Below are positions 47,031 through 55,717 of a stretch of 64,000 nucleotides of DNA, piece by piece (within the stretch, counting starts at the first letter, position 1; every line of letters starts with the position of its first letter). This DNA comes from Amycolatopsis arida (GTDB lineage: Bacteria; Actinomycetota; Actinomycetes; Mycobacteriales; Pseudonocardiaceae). Location of the stretch: assembly GCF_900115565.1 (NCBI RefSeq), contig NZ_FOWW01000003.1:186001-250000 (forward strand), in the 5' to 3' direction. Made by a program: the position numbers and the translations under genes. The notes under the pieces are model-generated. The model saw only the letters and a list, made by a program, of their open reading frames with translations, ran no database searches and had not been told where the DNA came from.

Positions 47031-48372
47031 GCTGTTCGATCCGGTGCTGGCGGCCGGCCCCGTCCGGGACGCGGTGGGCGATCGGGCGTGGGTGCGCGCG
47101 CTGCTGGACGTCGAGGCCGCGCTGGCCGGGGCGCTGGCGGACGCCGGGGGAGTCGACCGCGCGCACGCCGAACGGATCGAGCGGGTCTGCCGCGCCCTCG
47201 ACGTCGATCCGGCGCGGCTGGGGGCGGCCGCGGCCGGCGCGGGCAACCCGGTGCCGCCGCTGGTGCGCGAGCTGACCGACCGGGTGGGTGGGGACGCCGC
47301 CCGCGTCGTCCACCTCGGCGCCACCAGCCAGGACATGCTGGACACCGCGACGATGCTGCTCGCGGTGCGGGCCCGCCGGGTGCTGCTCGACGACCTGGCC
47401 GCGGCGGCCGACCGGCTCGCGGAGCTGGCCCGAGCCCACGCCGACACCGTCCAACCCGGACGGACGTTGGGGCAGCAGGCCCTGCCGGTGACCTTCGGCC
47501 TCACCGCCGCCGGCTGGCTGTCCGGTGTGGACACCGGAGCCGAGCGGCTGGTTCGGTGGCGGCCGGCCGCCCAGCTCGGCGGCGCCACCGGCACGCTGGC
47601 CTCGCTCGGCGACCGGGGGCCAGCGGTGCTGGCCGCGTTCGCCCGCCGGCTCGGGCTGGCCGACCCGGGCCTGCCATGGCACACCGAGCGCTCGCGGATC
47701 GCCGAGCTGGCCGGTGCACTCGGGCAGCTGTGCGGCACCGTGGCCGGGATCAGCCACACCGTCGTGCTGCTGGCCCAGACCGAGGTCGGGGAGGTGCGCG
47801 AGGAGGGCCCGGCGGGCAGCGGCGGCTCCTCGGCCATGCCGCACAAGCGCAACCCGGTGGCGGCCGTGGCCGCGCGGGCGGCGGCGCGGCAGGCGCCCGG
47901 CCTGGTGGCCACCCTGCTCGGCGCGATGGACCAGGAGTACCAGCGGGCCGCCGGCGCGTGGCACGCCGAGTGGCGCCCGCTCACCGAGCTGTGGCGGGCG
48001 GCGGGCTCGGCGACGCACTGGCTGCGCACCAGCCTGGACCGGCTGGTGGTGGACCCGGACCGGATGCGGGCGAACCTCGACCGCACCGGGGGTGCCGCGC
48101 TGTCCGAGCGGGTCGCCACCGAGCTGGCCGCGACGACCGGCCGGCTCGCCGCGCACGACGCGGTGCGCGCGGTGGTACGCGCGGCGACCGAGGGCGAGGG
48201 CGAGCTGGCCGACCTGCTCGCCGCCGACCCGCTGGTGGGCGCGCATCTCGACCGGCGGCGGATCGACCAGCTGCTCGACCCGGCCGGTTACCTGGGCAGC
48301 GCAGGGGAGCTCGTGCGCACGGCGCTGCGCGCGCACGAGGCGTGCACCGCGTACCGGCGGCGGGAGGAGTAG
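47023..48372 (+). CDS. pcaB: 3-carboxy-cis,cis-muconate cycloisomerase
   Basis: A 449-aa fumarase/aspartase superfamily enzyme that lactonises 3-carboxymuconate. The catalytic loop GSSAMPHKRNP and the earlier HLGATSQDMLDTA segment are intact. It is the third step of the protocatechuate branch. It overlaps pcaG and is 3 bases before pcaD. Confidence 0.94.
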   Translation: MSELFDPVLAAGPVRDAVGDRAWVRALLDVEAALAGALADAGGVDRAHAERIERVCRALDVDPARLGAAAAGAGNPVPPLVRELTDRVGGDAARVVHLGATSQDMLDTATMLLAVRARRVLLDDLAAAADRLAELARAHADTVQPGRTLGQQALPVTFGLTAAGWLSGVDTGAERLVRWRPAAQLGGATGTLASLGDRGPAVLAAFARRLGLADPGLPWHTERSRIAELAGALGQLCGTVAGISHTVVLLAQTEVGEVREEGPAGSGGSSAMPHKRNPVAAVAARAAARQAPGLVATLLGAMDQEYQRAAGAWHAEWRPLTELWRAAGSATHWLRTSLDRLVVDPDRMRANLDRTGGAALSERVATELAATTGRLAAHDAVRAVVRAATEGEGELADLLAADPLVGAHLDRRRIDQLLDPAGYLGSAGELVRTALRAHEACTAYRRREE

Positions 48373-48375
48373 CGA

Positions 48376-49155
48376 GTGGACGATCGGCCGTGCGCGGTGC
48401 ACCACCGGGTGGACGGGCCCGCCGGCGGCGAGGTGGTGGTGCTGAGCAACTCGCTCGGCACCGACCTGCGGATGTGGGAGCCGCAGGTGGCGCCGCTGGT
48501 CGCCGCGGGGTTCCGGGTGGTGCGCTACGACACCCGCGGGCACGGTAGGTCCCCGGTGCCGCCGGGCCCGTACGGCGTGCCCGCGCTCGCCGCGGACGTG
48601 CTGGCGCTGCTCGACCGGCTGGACGTGCCGGCGGCGCACGTCGTCGGGCTGTCCCTCGGCGGGATGACCGGCATGTGGTTGGCCGCGCACGCGCCCGACC
48701 GGGTACGCCGGCTGGTGCTGTGCTGCACCTCCGCGCGACCCGGCAACGCCGGGACGTGGCGGGAGCGGGCCGCCCGGGTGCGCGCCGAGGGCATGGCCAG
48801 GGTCGCCGGGGAGAGCGTGGCCCGCTGGTGCACGGCCGAGTGGCGGGCGGCGCATCCGGGGCTCGCCCGCGGCCTGCGGGAGATGGCGGCGGCCACGCCG
48901 GCCGAGGGCTACGCCGCGTGCTGCGCGGCGCTGTCCGATGTGGACCTGACCGCCGACCTGGGCGCCATCACGGCGCCCACGCTGGTGATCTCCGCGGCGG
49001 CGGACCACGCGCTGCCCCCGGAGCACGGCCGACTCGTCGCCGACGCCGTGCCGGGCGCCCGGTTCGCGGTGATCGAGCGGGCCGCGCACCTCGGCAGCTA
49101 CGAGCGACCCGAGGCGTTCACCCGGTTGATCACCGAGCACCTGGAGGGATCATGA
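48376..49155 (+). CDS. pcaD: 3-oxoadipate enol-lactonase
   Basis: A 259-aa alpha/beta hydrolase with nucleophile in GLSLGG, an oxyanion region after SNSLGTDLRMW and a late His in AAHLGSYE. GTG start three bases after pcaB; GGCGGGAGGAG precedes it. It hydrolyses the enol-lactone to 3-oxoadipate. Many actinomycetes fuse pcaD with pcaC (pcaL); here they are separate genes joined by an ATGA overlap. Confidence 0.92.
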   Translation: MDDRPCAVHHRVDGPAGGEVVVLSNSLGTDLRMWEPQVAPLVAAGFRVVRYDTRGHGRSPVPPGPYGVPALAADVLALLDRLDVPAAHVVGLSLGGMTGMWLAAHAPDRVRRLVLCCTSARPGNAGTWRERAARVRAEGMARVAGESVARWCTAEWRAAHPGLARGLREMAAATPAEGYAACCAALSDVDLTADLGAITAPTLVISAAADHALPPEHGRLVADAVPGARFAVIERAAHLGSYERPEAFTRLITEHLEGS

Positions 49156-49604
49156 GCGAGACGTCCGGCGGCGAGAGCGACTCGGACGCGGCGGACCCCG
49201 GGGCGGCGGATCCCTACGCGGCCGGCCTGCGGGTGCGGCGCGAGGTGCTCGGGTCGGAGCACGTCGACCGGGCGTTGGCCGGCCGCACGGAGTTCACCGA
49301 GCGGTTCCAGGACTACATCACCCGCGCCGTCTGGGGCACGATCTGGACCCGGGACGGGCTGGACCGGCGCACCCGCAGCTGCGTCACGCTGGCCGTGCTC
49401 ACCGCGCTGGGCCGCTCCGGCGAGCTCGCCATGCACGTCCGCGCCGCGCTGCGCAACGGGCTGACCGCGGACGAGATCGGCGAGGTGCTGCTGCACACCG
49501 CCGCCTACGCGGGCGTGCCGGTCGCCAACGAGGCGTTCGCGATCGCCCAGCGCACCCTGGCCGAGCTGGGTGAGCCGACGGCCCGCCCGCGCACCGAGGG
49601 CTAG
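49152..49604 (+). CDS. pcaC: 4-carboxymuconolactone decarboxylase
   Basis: A 150-aa AhpD-like decarboxylase with the conserved block RRTRSCVTLAVLTALGR, HVRAALRNG and HTAAYAGVP. It removes CO2 from carboxymuconolactone to give the enol-lactone used by PcaD. The first 25 residues are an acidic, Ser/Asp-rich extension. It is the last gene of the operon and is followed by a LysR gene 38 bases later. Confidence 0.93.
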   Translation: MSETSGGESDSDAADPGAADPYAAGLRVRREVLGSEHVDRALAGRTEFTERFQDYITRAVWGTIWTRDGLDRRTRSCVTLAVLTALGRSGELAMHVRAALRNGLTADEIGEVLLHTAAYAGVPVANEAFAIAQRTLAELGEPTARPRTEG

Positions 49605-49642
49605 CGCCGACCACAGTCCACCGTAGAGCGGAAGGAGCCAGG

Positions 49643-50665
49643 GTGGACCTCACCGTCCAGCACCTCCGCTACTTCCTGGCCGTCGCGGAGAGCCTGCACT
49701 TCACCAGGGCCGCCGAGCGGCTCCGGATCGCGCCGCCGTCGTTGAGCCAGCAGATCGCCGCGCTGGAACGGCGGCTGGGCGTCGCCCTGTTCCACCGCAC
49801 CTCCCGCCGGGTCGAGCTGACCGCCGCCGGCGCCGAGCTGCTCCCGCTCGCCCGGCACGCGGTGGCCTCGGTGGACGACGTGCTCGCCTGGGCCGACCGG
49901 CGCCGCGCGGCCGGAACGCGGCTGCGGTTGGGGCTGGTCGTCGGCAACCGGATCACCGCGGCGATCCTGGCCGCCGCCGCGGAGCGGTTGCCGGACGTGC
50001 GCTGGGAGGTCCGGCGGGTGGGGTTCGCCGAGCCGGTCGAGCTGCTGCGGGCCGGGCGGGTCGACGCCGTCCTCGCGCCGGCCGCGCGGCCACCCGAGGT
50101 CCCCGGCGTGCGGGCGGTGCCGCTGTGGCGCGAGGGCCGCGTCCTGGTGGTGAGCGCGACGCACCCGCTGGCGGGCAGGCCGGGCGTGGGCATCGAGGAG
50201 ACCAACGCCGAGCGGTTCGTCGCCGCGGACACCGGGCCGGAGCTCGCGGACTGGTTCGTCGTGCCGCGCGCCGGGGGCGTGCGGCCGCGGGTCGACCCGG
50301 AGGTCACCACGTTCGAGGAGGTGCTGGAGGTCTGCGCGGCGGGGCTCGGGGTGAACATCGCCGGCTCGACCGCGGCGGTCAGCCACGCCCGCGCGGACCT
50401 CGCCTACGTCCCGGTCACCGACGTGCCGGAGATCGCGGTGTACCTGCTGCGCCCGCCGGCGACGCGGGGTGTCGCCGCCGCCCTCGAGCGGATCGCCGTG
50501 CGGGTGGCGCGCCGGGAGGCCGGGCGGTGCGGCGGCCGGCCGCTCGCTCAGAGGTCCAGCCCGACCGAGCGCTCCGGCGGCGGGCCGACCACCACGACGT
50601 CCAGCTCGGCCCGCGCCGCCGGTGGTGGGGCGGGCGGCACGACCAGCTCCGACGTCTCCTCGTAG
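49643..50665 (+). CDS. LysR-family regulator after the pca operon
   Basis: About 340 aa from a GTG preceded by GGAAGGAG. The helix-turn-helix is complete (LHFTRAAERLRIAPPSLSQQIAALE) and an effector domain follows to about residue 295. The last 40 residues are low-complexity Ser/Thr/Gly. This tail, 118 bases of DNA, overlaps the 3' end of the convergent bicupin gene and probably arose by run-through. It could control the pca or the convergent operon. LysR activators such as PcaQ are known for pca genes. Confidence 0.85.
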   Translation: MDLTVQHLRYFLAVAESLHFTRAAERLRIAPPSLSQQIAALERRLGVALFHRTSRRVELTAAGAELLPLARHAVASVDDVLAWADRRRAAGTRLRLGLVVGNRITAAILAAAAERLPDVRWEVRRVGFAEPVELLRAGRVDAVLAPAARPPEVPGVRAVPLWREGRVLVVSATHPLAGRPGVGIEETNAERFVAADTGPELADWFVVPRAGGVRPRVDPEVTTFEEVLEVCAAGLGVNIAGSTAAVSHARADLAYVPVTDVPEIAVYLLRPPATRGVAAALERIAVRVARREAGRCGGRPLAQRSSPTERSGGGPTTTTSSSARAAGGGAGGTTSSDVSS

Positions 50666-51621
50666 ACGTGGTCGGTGGTGGGGCGGCCGATCGTCTCGAA
50701 GAACGGCTCGAACACGCTCGGGGTGAGGATCCCGAGCATCGTGGTGGCGTGCGCGGCGAAGGAGAAGGTGTGGATGGTGCCGGCGGGCGCGTGCACGAAG
50801 TCGCCGCGGGTGAGGAGCAGCTCCTGGCCGTTGACGTGGAGCCAGACCCGGCCGGACAGGCACAGGAAGTTCTCCGTGTGCTCGCGATGGAAGTGGCGGA
50901 CGAAGTACGGGCTGGGGCCACCGACGGTGCCGACGGCGAAGTAGCGGTCGCCGGTGTTGCGGCCGCGGGTGAGGTAGGTGTGCAGCGTGTTCGGCATCGC
51001 CACGCGGTCGCCCTCGCCGGCGCGGAGGAAGTACGGCTCGACCCCCGCCGGGATCGTGGCGTCCCACTTCCCGGCCGCCGGCTCGGCGACGTCGTCCGCG
51101 TCCGGGAAGGTGATGCCGAACTCGCCACCGATCTCCGCCATGGCCTCCCCGCTGGCGCGATGGGTGGGTCGCGCGGGGTGGACGTGCGCCTCGACCGGGA
51201 CGCCCAGCCGCTCCACCCAGGCCAGCGAGCCGCCCGGTGCCGCCCAGGTGAGCAACCGGGTGTGGTGGGCCAGCATCCGGTAGGCCAGCGGCACGCCGGC
51301 CGGCACGTGCGCCGTGTCACCCGGCAGCAGGAGCCGGCTCCGCCCGCCCAGCCGGACCTGGACACCGCCGTCGACCACGAGGAGGGACCGGTGCTGGTCG
51401 CGGTGCGCGTGGGCCGGTGTGGTCGCGCCCCGGCCACCGCTGACGTACGCGGCGTCGAACAACCCCCCGGTGTCCGCCGCCCTGGCGATGACCGTCCACA
51501 GTTGACCGTCGAGCTCGTAGCGCGCGCCCTCCCCGGAGGCGAGGTAGTAGGGCACCGGCTCGCCCGGTAGCCGGTCGCGCACCGGCTCCATGCCGTGCAC
51601 GGCCTCGAGGTCGACGGTCAT
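50548..51621 (-). CDS. Quercetin 2,3-dioxygenase-type bicupin
   Basis: A 357-aa protein with two cupin domains. The first metal motif is PAHAHRDQHRSLLVVDGG (residues about 68-85) and the second RHFHREHTENFLCLSG (about 237-252), each followed by the second cupin half with a His (HVPAGV, HAPAGTIH). The length and two-domain plan match bacterial quercetinases (YxaG/QdoI), which open the flavonol ring to a depside and CO. Other bicupin dioxygenases remain possible. It overlaps the upstream esterase gene by 4 bases. Confidence 0.8.
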   Translation of the reverse strand: MTVDLEAVHGMEPVRDRLPGEPVPYYLASGEGARYELDGQLWTVIARAADTGGLFDAAYVSGGRGATTPAHAHRDQHRSLLVVDGGVQVRLGGRSRLLLPGDTAHVPAGVPLAYRMLAHHTRLLTWAAPGGSLAWVERLGVPVEAHVHPARPTHRASGEAMAEIGGEFGITFPDADDVAEPAAGKWDATIPAGVEPYFLRAGEGDRVAMPNTLHTYLTRGRNTGDRYFAVGTVGGPSPYFVRHFHREHTENFLCLSGRVWLHVNGQELLLTRGDFVHAPAGTIHTFSFAAHATTMLGILTPSVFEPFFETIGRPTTDHVYEETSELVVPPAPPPAARAELDVVVVGPPPERSVGLDL

Positions 51622-52541
51622 CGGTGGGCTCCGGACCGCAGGTGGTGGTGGAAGAAGTCGCCGACGGTGTCGTAGCCGAACGTCGTGGTACCGGCGCCGG
51701 CGCCGGAGTGGTACCGGGTCGCCCGCGGCGGGGGCGGCCGTTCCAGCCGGCCGTCGGCCATGCCCGGTGGTCCGCCCAACTCGGTGGCGCCCGCGGGGTT
51801 GAGGAAGCCGTGACCGACCCCGTCGAGCAGGTACAGCGTGCTCGGCACGCCGGCCGCGACCAGCGCCTCGTGCAGCAGCACGCTCTGCCCGGGGCGGACC
51901 AGCACGTCGGCGGTGCCGTGCGCGATGAGGAACGGCGGCGCCGCGTCGGAGACGTAGCCGAGCGGGTTGGCCGAGCGGGCCAGGTCCGGGACCTCGGCCG
52001 GCGGGGCGCCGAGCAGCCGCGTCTCCGGCGCGTTGTCACCCGCCAACGCCGGCGGCGGGTCGGCATCGGCGACCACCCGCGCCAGGTCGACCGGCCCGTA
52101 CCCCTCGGCCACCGCCCGGACCCGGGCGTCGCCGGACTCCGGCTCGCCGGGCAGGGCGGCGAGGTGCCCGGTCACCCCGGCCAGCGTGGCGAGGTGCCCG
52201 CCGGCGGAGGATCCCCAGAGCCCGATCGCGTCCGGGTCCAGCCCCAGCTCGCCCGCGTGGCGGCGCAGGTACCGCACCGCCGCCCGGACGTCGTGCAGCT
52301 GCGCCGGGAACAACGCCTGGCCGCTGAGCCGGTAGTCGGCGCTGGCCATCGCGATCCCACTGGTGGCGAAGTACCGGTCGAGGTCCGGCGCCAGCGAGCG
52401 GTCCCCGGTGAACCAGCCGCCGCCGTGCAACCACAGCACCACCGGAGCCGGCCGGTCGCCGGCCGGCAGCACCAGATCCATCACCAGCGGGCCGGTCTCC
52501 CGCTCGGCGAACACCACCTCGGTCCGCGTCGTCCCGGTCAC
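51618..52541 (-). CDS. Alpha/beta hydrolase, carboxylesterase type
   Basis: A 307-aa esterase of the hormone-sensitive-lipase/BD-FAE kind: oxyanion motif HGGGW near residue 40, nucleophile GSSAGG near 110, an Asp in HGTADVLV and a His in GVGHGF. It has no signal peptide. It is translationally coupled to the bicupin gene, which suggests it acts on the same substrate line, perhaps an ester made by the dioxygenase. It is 82 bases downstream of the transporter gene. Confidence 0.85.
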   Translation of the reverse strand: MTGTTRTEVVFAERETGPLVMDLVLPAGDRPAPVVLWLHGGGWFTGDRSLAPDLDRYFATSGIAMASADYRLSGQALFPAQLHDVRAAVRYLRRHAGELGLDPDAIGLWGSSAGGHLATLAGVTGHLAALPGEPESGDARVRAVAEGYGPVDLARVVADADPPPALAGDNAPETRLLGAPPAEVPDLARSANPLGYVSDAAPPFLIAHGTADVLVRPGQSVLLHEALVAAGVPSTLYLLDGVGHGFLNPAGATELGGPPGMADGRLERPPPPRATRYHSGAGAGTTTFGYDTVGDFFHHHLRSGAHR

Positions 52542-52623
52542 GGCAGTGATTCTCCGGCCGCTCCCCGGACGACACCACGACCGGCTGCCACACGATCCCG
52601 TGCCCCGGCCTCACGATCGCGGG

Positions 52624-54018
52624 TCACCCGGCGAGCTCTTCCAGTGCGGCCTGCTTGGTCTCGGTGCCGAAGCGCAGTTGCACCGCGAGCCCGACGAGCA
52701 GCGTCACCAGGAAGAGACCGAAGACGGCGCCGATGCCGAGCCGGGCCTGCAACATCTGGCCGACCGCCACGGGCGCGACGACCGCCGCGACGTTGCGCCA
52801 ACTGCTGCCGGCCATCGTGCCCCAGGACCGCATCCGGGTCGGATACAGCTCGCTGGTGTAGAGGTAGACGAGTGGCGCGTTGATGTTGACCCCGAGCAGC
52901 AGCGTCGTTCCCGCGACGCACAGGGGAACCCAGCCGTGCAGCGCGCCCAGCGCCCACAGCAGCAGGGCGACGCCGGCGCCGGCGAGGGCCACGCCGTAGC
53001 CGAGGAGGAACCAGAAGCGCCGGCCCAGCCGGTCCACGGTCGCCGACATCACCACCAGCAGGGCGAAGTACCCGATGGTGACCGCGCCGAGCAGCAGGCT
53101 GGCGGCGGACGGGGACAAACCCCCGACGCTGACGTAGAGCGAGGGCAGCCATGTCGTCATCCCCCACAACGTGAAATAGGTGGTGAACCACAGCGTCCAC
53201 ACGGTGAGCGTGCGCCGGCGGTACCGGGTGGAGAAGATCTCACCGAACCGGGTGCGGGCCAGGTCGGCCGGTGGCGTCGTCCCCTCGACCCGTGCCGCCG
53301 GGACGCCCGCCGAGCGCTCCATCTCCGCGACGATCCGTTCCGCCTCCTCGGTCCGGCCGCGCCGGACCAGGAACCGGGGTGACTCCGGCAGCCGCCACGC
53401 GGCCAGCACCGCGACCAGCACCGGCAGCGCGCCGATGGCGAACAGCACCCGCCAGGACTGGGTCGGCGGCAGGGTGGCCAACAGCAGCGCCCCGACCAGC
53501 GAGGCGGCCAGTGTCCCGGCCGGGAACAGCAGCTTGTACAGCATCAGCACCCGTCCCCTGGCGCGCCCGTGCACGAACTCGTTGAGCAGCGCGGCGGCCA
53601 CCGGCACCTCCGCGCCGAGGCCGAGCCCCTGGACGAACCGGGCGGTGCCGAGCGACCAGCCGTCCCAGGCCACCGCGGAGCCGGCGGCCATGAGCCCGAG
53701 CAGGCCGAGCGCGAGGACGAACACCCGCTTGCGGCCGAGCCGCTCGCTGATCAGTCCGAAAACGACGGCGCCGATGGCCTGGCCGAGGAAGCCGGCGCTG
53801 ATGACCCATCCGGCGTCGCCGGCGCCGAGGTGCAGCGTCGCCGCGATGGTCGAGAGCACGACCGACAGCGACAGCGTGTCGAACGAGTCGAAGAACGTCC
53901 CGGTGCCCAGCAGCCCCACCACCCTGCCGTGGAACCGGGACACCGGGACCCGTTCCATCCGGGCGACCACCTGGTCGGCCCGCGCGGTGAGCTGATCGTC
54001 CGCGGTGGACTGTGTCAT
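52624..54018 (-). CDS. MFS metabolite:H+ symporter (aromatic acid type)
   Basis: A 464-aa transporter with twelve helices. Family motifs are GLISERLGRKR between helices 2 and 3, RFVQGLGLGAEVPVA in helix 4, and PESPRFLVRRGR before the central loop, typical of the sugar porter/aromatic acid symporter groups. GAGGAGG precedes the ATG. Its place in the operon suggests uptake of hydroxycinnamate-like acids, as CouT or PcaK do. Confidence 0.88.
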   Translation of the reverse strand: MTQSTADDQLTARADQVVARMERVPVSRFHGRVVGLLGTGTFFDSFDTLSLSVVLSTIAATLHLGAGDAGWVISAGFLGQAIGAVVFGLISERLGRKRVFVLALGLLGLMAAGSAVAWDGWSLGTARFVQGLGLGAEVPVAAALLNEFVHGRARGRVLMLYKLLFPAGTLAASLVGALLLATLPPTQSWRVLFAIGALPVLVAVLAAWRLPESPRFLVRRGRTEEAERIVAEMERSAGVPAARVEGTTPPADLARTRFGEIFSTRYRRRTLTVWTLWFTTYFTLWGMTTWLPSLYVSVGGLSPSAASLLLGAVTIGYFALLVVMSATVDRLGRRFWFLLGYGVALAGAGVALLLWALGALHGWVPLCVAGTTLLLGVNINAPLVYLYTSELYPTRMRSWGTMAGSSWRNVAAVVAPVAVGQMLQARLGIGAVFGLFLVTLLVGLAVQLRFGTETKQAALEELAG

Positions 54019-54111
54019 GAGCGGCCTCCTCGTCGAAGCCGGTGGGGGCCACGGCGGCCGGCCTGGCCGCCGTGGCCGGTGGGAACCGCCCGAGCCGCGG
54101 TGGGTGCCGGG

Positions 54112-54951
54112 TCAGAGCCCGAGCACGCGCTCGGCGTTGCGGTGGAAGACGTCGTGCAGGACCTCGTCGGAGTAGCCGAGCTGGTCCCACTCGGTGAAGA
54201 TCCGCTCGTACGGCAGGCTGGGGTGGTCGCTGCCGAACATGATCTTGTGCCGGAGCCGGCCGCGGATGTCCTTCTTCAGCTGCTCCGGGAAGTACTTGGG
54301 GGCCCAGCCGGACAGCTCCCAGTAGACGTTGCCCTTGTGCAGGGCGACCGCGGTCATCTCGTCGACCCAGGGCCAGCCGGGATGGGCGGCGATGATGGTC
54401 AGGGACGGGAAGTCGGCGGCGAGCCGGTCCACCGCCAGCGGGTGGGCGTGCTCGATCCGGGCACCCATGCCGCCGGGCATGCCGGCGCCCATGCCGGTGG
54501 TGCCGACGTCGACCATCACCGGGACGCCGAGCTCGGCGATGGTCTCAAACAGCGGCCGCAGCCGCGGGTCGTCCACCTGGTAGCGGCCCATGATGGGGTG
54601 GAAGTGGAAGCCCAGCACACCGAGGTCCACCACCGCCCGCTTCGCCTCGGCGACCGCGTCCGGCTTGAACGGGTCGACCGCGCCCCAGGCCTGGATGATC
54701 CGGTCCGGGTACTTCCGGCGCAGCGCGGTGACGTAGTCGTTGCCGCACGGCGCGGCGCCCACGACGGTCTCGATGTCGAAGGCCACCAGGACGACGTCGA
54801 CGTCGGCGGCGGTGAACCTGTCGATCACCCGCTCCTCGGGCTCGGCCGTCCACTCGCGACCCCAGTACTTGCCGAGTGCCTCGACGAACGGGCCCTGGGA
54901 GTCGATCCACTCCTGCGTGCCGGGGTAGGCGTGCAGGTCGATGCGGCGCAT
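54112..54951 (-). CDS. Amidohydrolase (CouO-like or decarboxylase type)
   Basis: A 279-aa TIM-barrel amidohydrolase of the PF04909 group. It starts IDLHAYPGTQEW, where many relatives have a DxHxH-like motif; GFHFHP, AHPGWPW and FGSDHPSLPYER follow and provide likely metal ligands. In the rhodococcal p-coumarate cluster a protein of this family (CouO) cleaves the 3-oxoacyl-CoA formed in side-chain shortening. ACMSD and resorcylate decarboxylases are the other relatives. It is 13 bases downstream of the crotonase gene. Confidence 0.82.
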   Translation of the reverse strand: MRRIDLHAYPGTQEWIDSQGPFVEALGKYWGREWTAEPEERVIDRFTAADVDVVLVAFDIETVVGAAPCGNDYVTALRRKYPDRIIQAWGAVDPFKPDAVAEAKRAVVDLGVLGFHFHPIMGRYQVDDPRLRPLFETIAELGVPVMVDVGTTGMGAGMPGGMGARIEHAHPLAVDRLAADFPSLTIIAAHPGWPWVDEMTAVALHKGNVYWELSGWAPKYFPEQLKKDIRGRLRHKIMFGSDHPSLPYERIFTEWDQLGYSDEVLHDVFHRNAERVLGL

Positions 54952-54964
54952 GGAAGTCCTTTCC

Positions 54965-55717
54965 TCAGCTGGTGGTGGGCCGGTGGCCGAGCCTGGTAGT
55001 GACGCCGGGGGCGCGCAGGGACTCGACCTGCCGCTCGAACTCCACCTCGACGGCCGAGGCCAGGTCGGGCAGGGCGGCCGCCTCGCGCAGGCTCGCGGTG
55101 ATGGTGCTCAGCACCGCGCGGGGCGCCCCGCTCGCCCCGCGGGCGAGGGCGAGGGCGGCGTCGAGCAACCGTGCGCGGGGCACGCAGCGCAGGGCGAGGC
55201 CGGCGGTCACCGCGGCCTCCCCGTCCAGGGACTCGCCGAACAGCAGCAGCGCGGCGGCGGCCTGCCGGCCGACCGCCCGGTCGAGCATCCACGTGTGGCC
55301 CCCGCCGGGGTGGATGCCGAGCCTGGCGAAGCGGCTGTCGAACACCGCCTCCTCGGCGGCGATCCGGACGTCGCAGGCGAGCGCGAGGTTGAACCCGGCG
55401 CCCACCGCGGGGCCGTTGACGGCGGCGATGGTCGGCAGGGCGCAGCGCCCGACCCGAAGGAAGCCCGCGTAGATCTCGCGCAGCCGATCGGTCCGCCCGC
55501 CCGCCGCGGCCGCCAGGTCGTCGCGGTGGGCGCCGGCGCAGAACGCGCTGCCCGCGCCGGTCACCACCAGCGCGAACGCCGACTCGTCGCGCTCGACGTC
55601 CTCGACCGCGGCGACCAGCTCCTCGACCATCGCGGCGGACAGCACGTTGCGCCGCTCCGGGTCGTTCAGCTCGACCACGGCGACCCCGTCACGCACGGTC
55701 CGGTGCACCAGGCTCAT
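54965..55717 (-). CDS. Enoyl-CoA hydratase-like protein of the aromatic operon
   Basis: A 250-aa crotonase fold with oxyanion-hole segments SAFCAGAHRDDL and AVNGPAVGAGFNLAL. By hand alignment the two Glu residues used by classical hydratases seem to be replaced (FARLGIHPGGG and the helix after RAVGRQ). The start at 55717 overlaps the ligase stop (ATGA). Operon context suggests action on the aryl-CoA made by the ligase, as CouM does, but the chemistry may differ. Confidence 0.83.
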   Translation of the reverse strand: MSLVHRTVRDGVAVVELNDPERRNVLSAAMVEELVAAVEDVERDESAFALVVTGAGSAFCAGAHRDDLAAAAGGRTDRLREIYAGFLRVGRCALPTIAAVNGPAVGAGFNLALACDVRIAAEEAVFDSRFARLGIHPGGGHTWMLDRAVGRQAAAALLLFGESLDGEAAVTAGLALRCVPRARLLDAALALARGASGAPRAVLSTITASLREAAALPDLASAVEVEFERQVESLRAPGVTTRLGHRPTTS

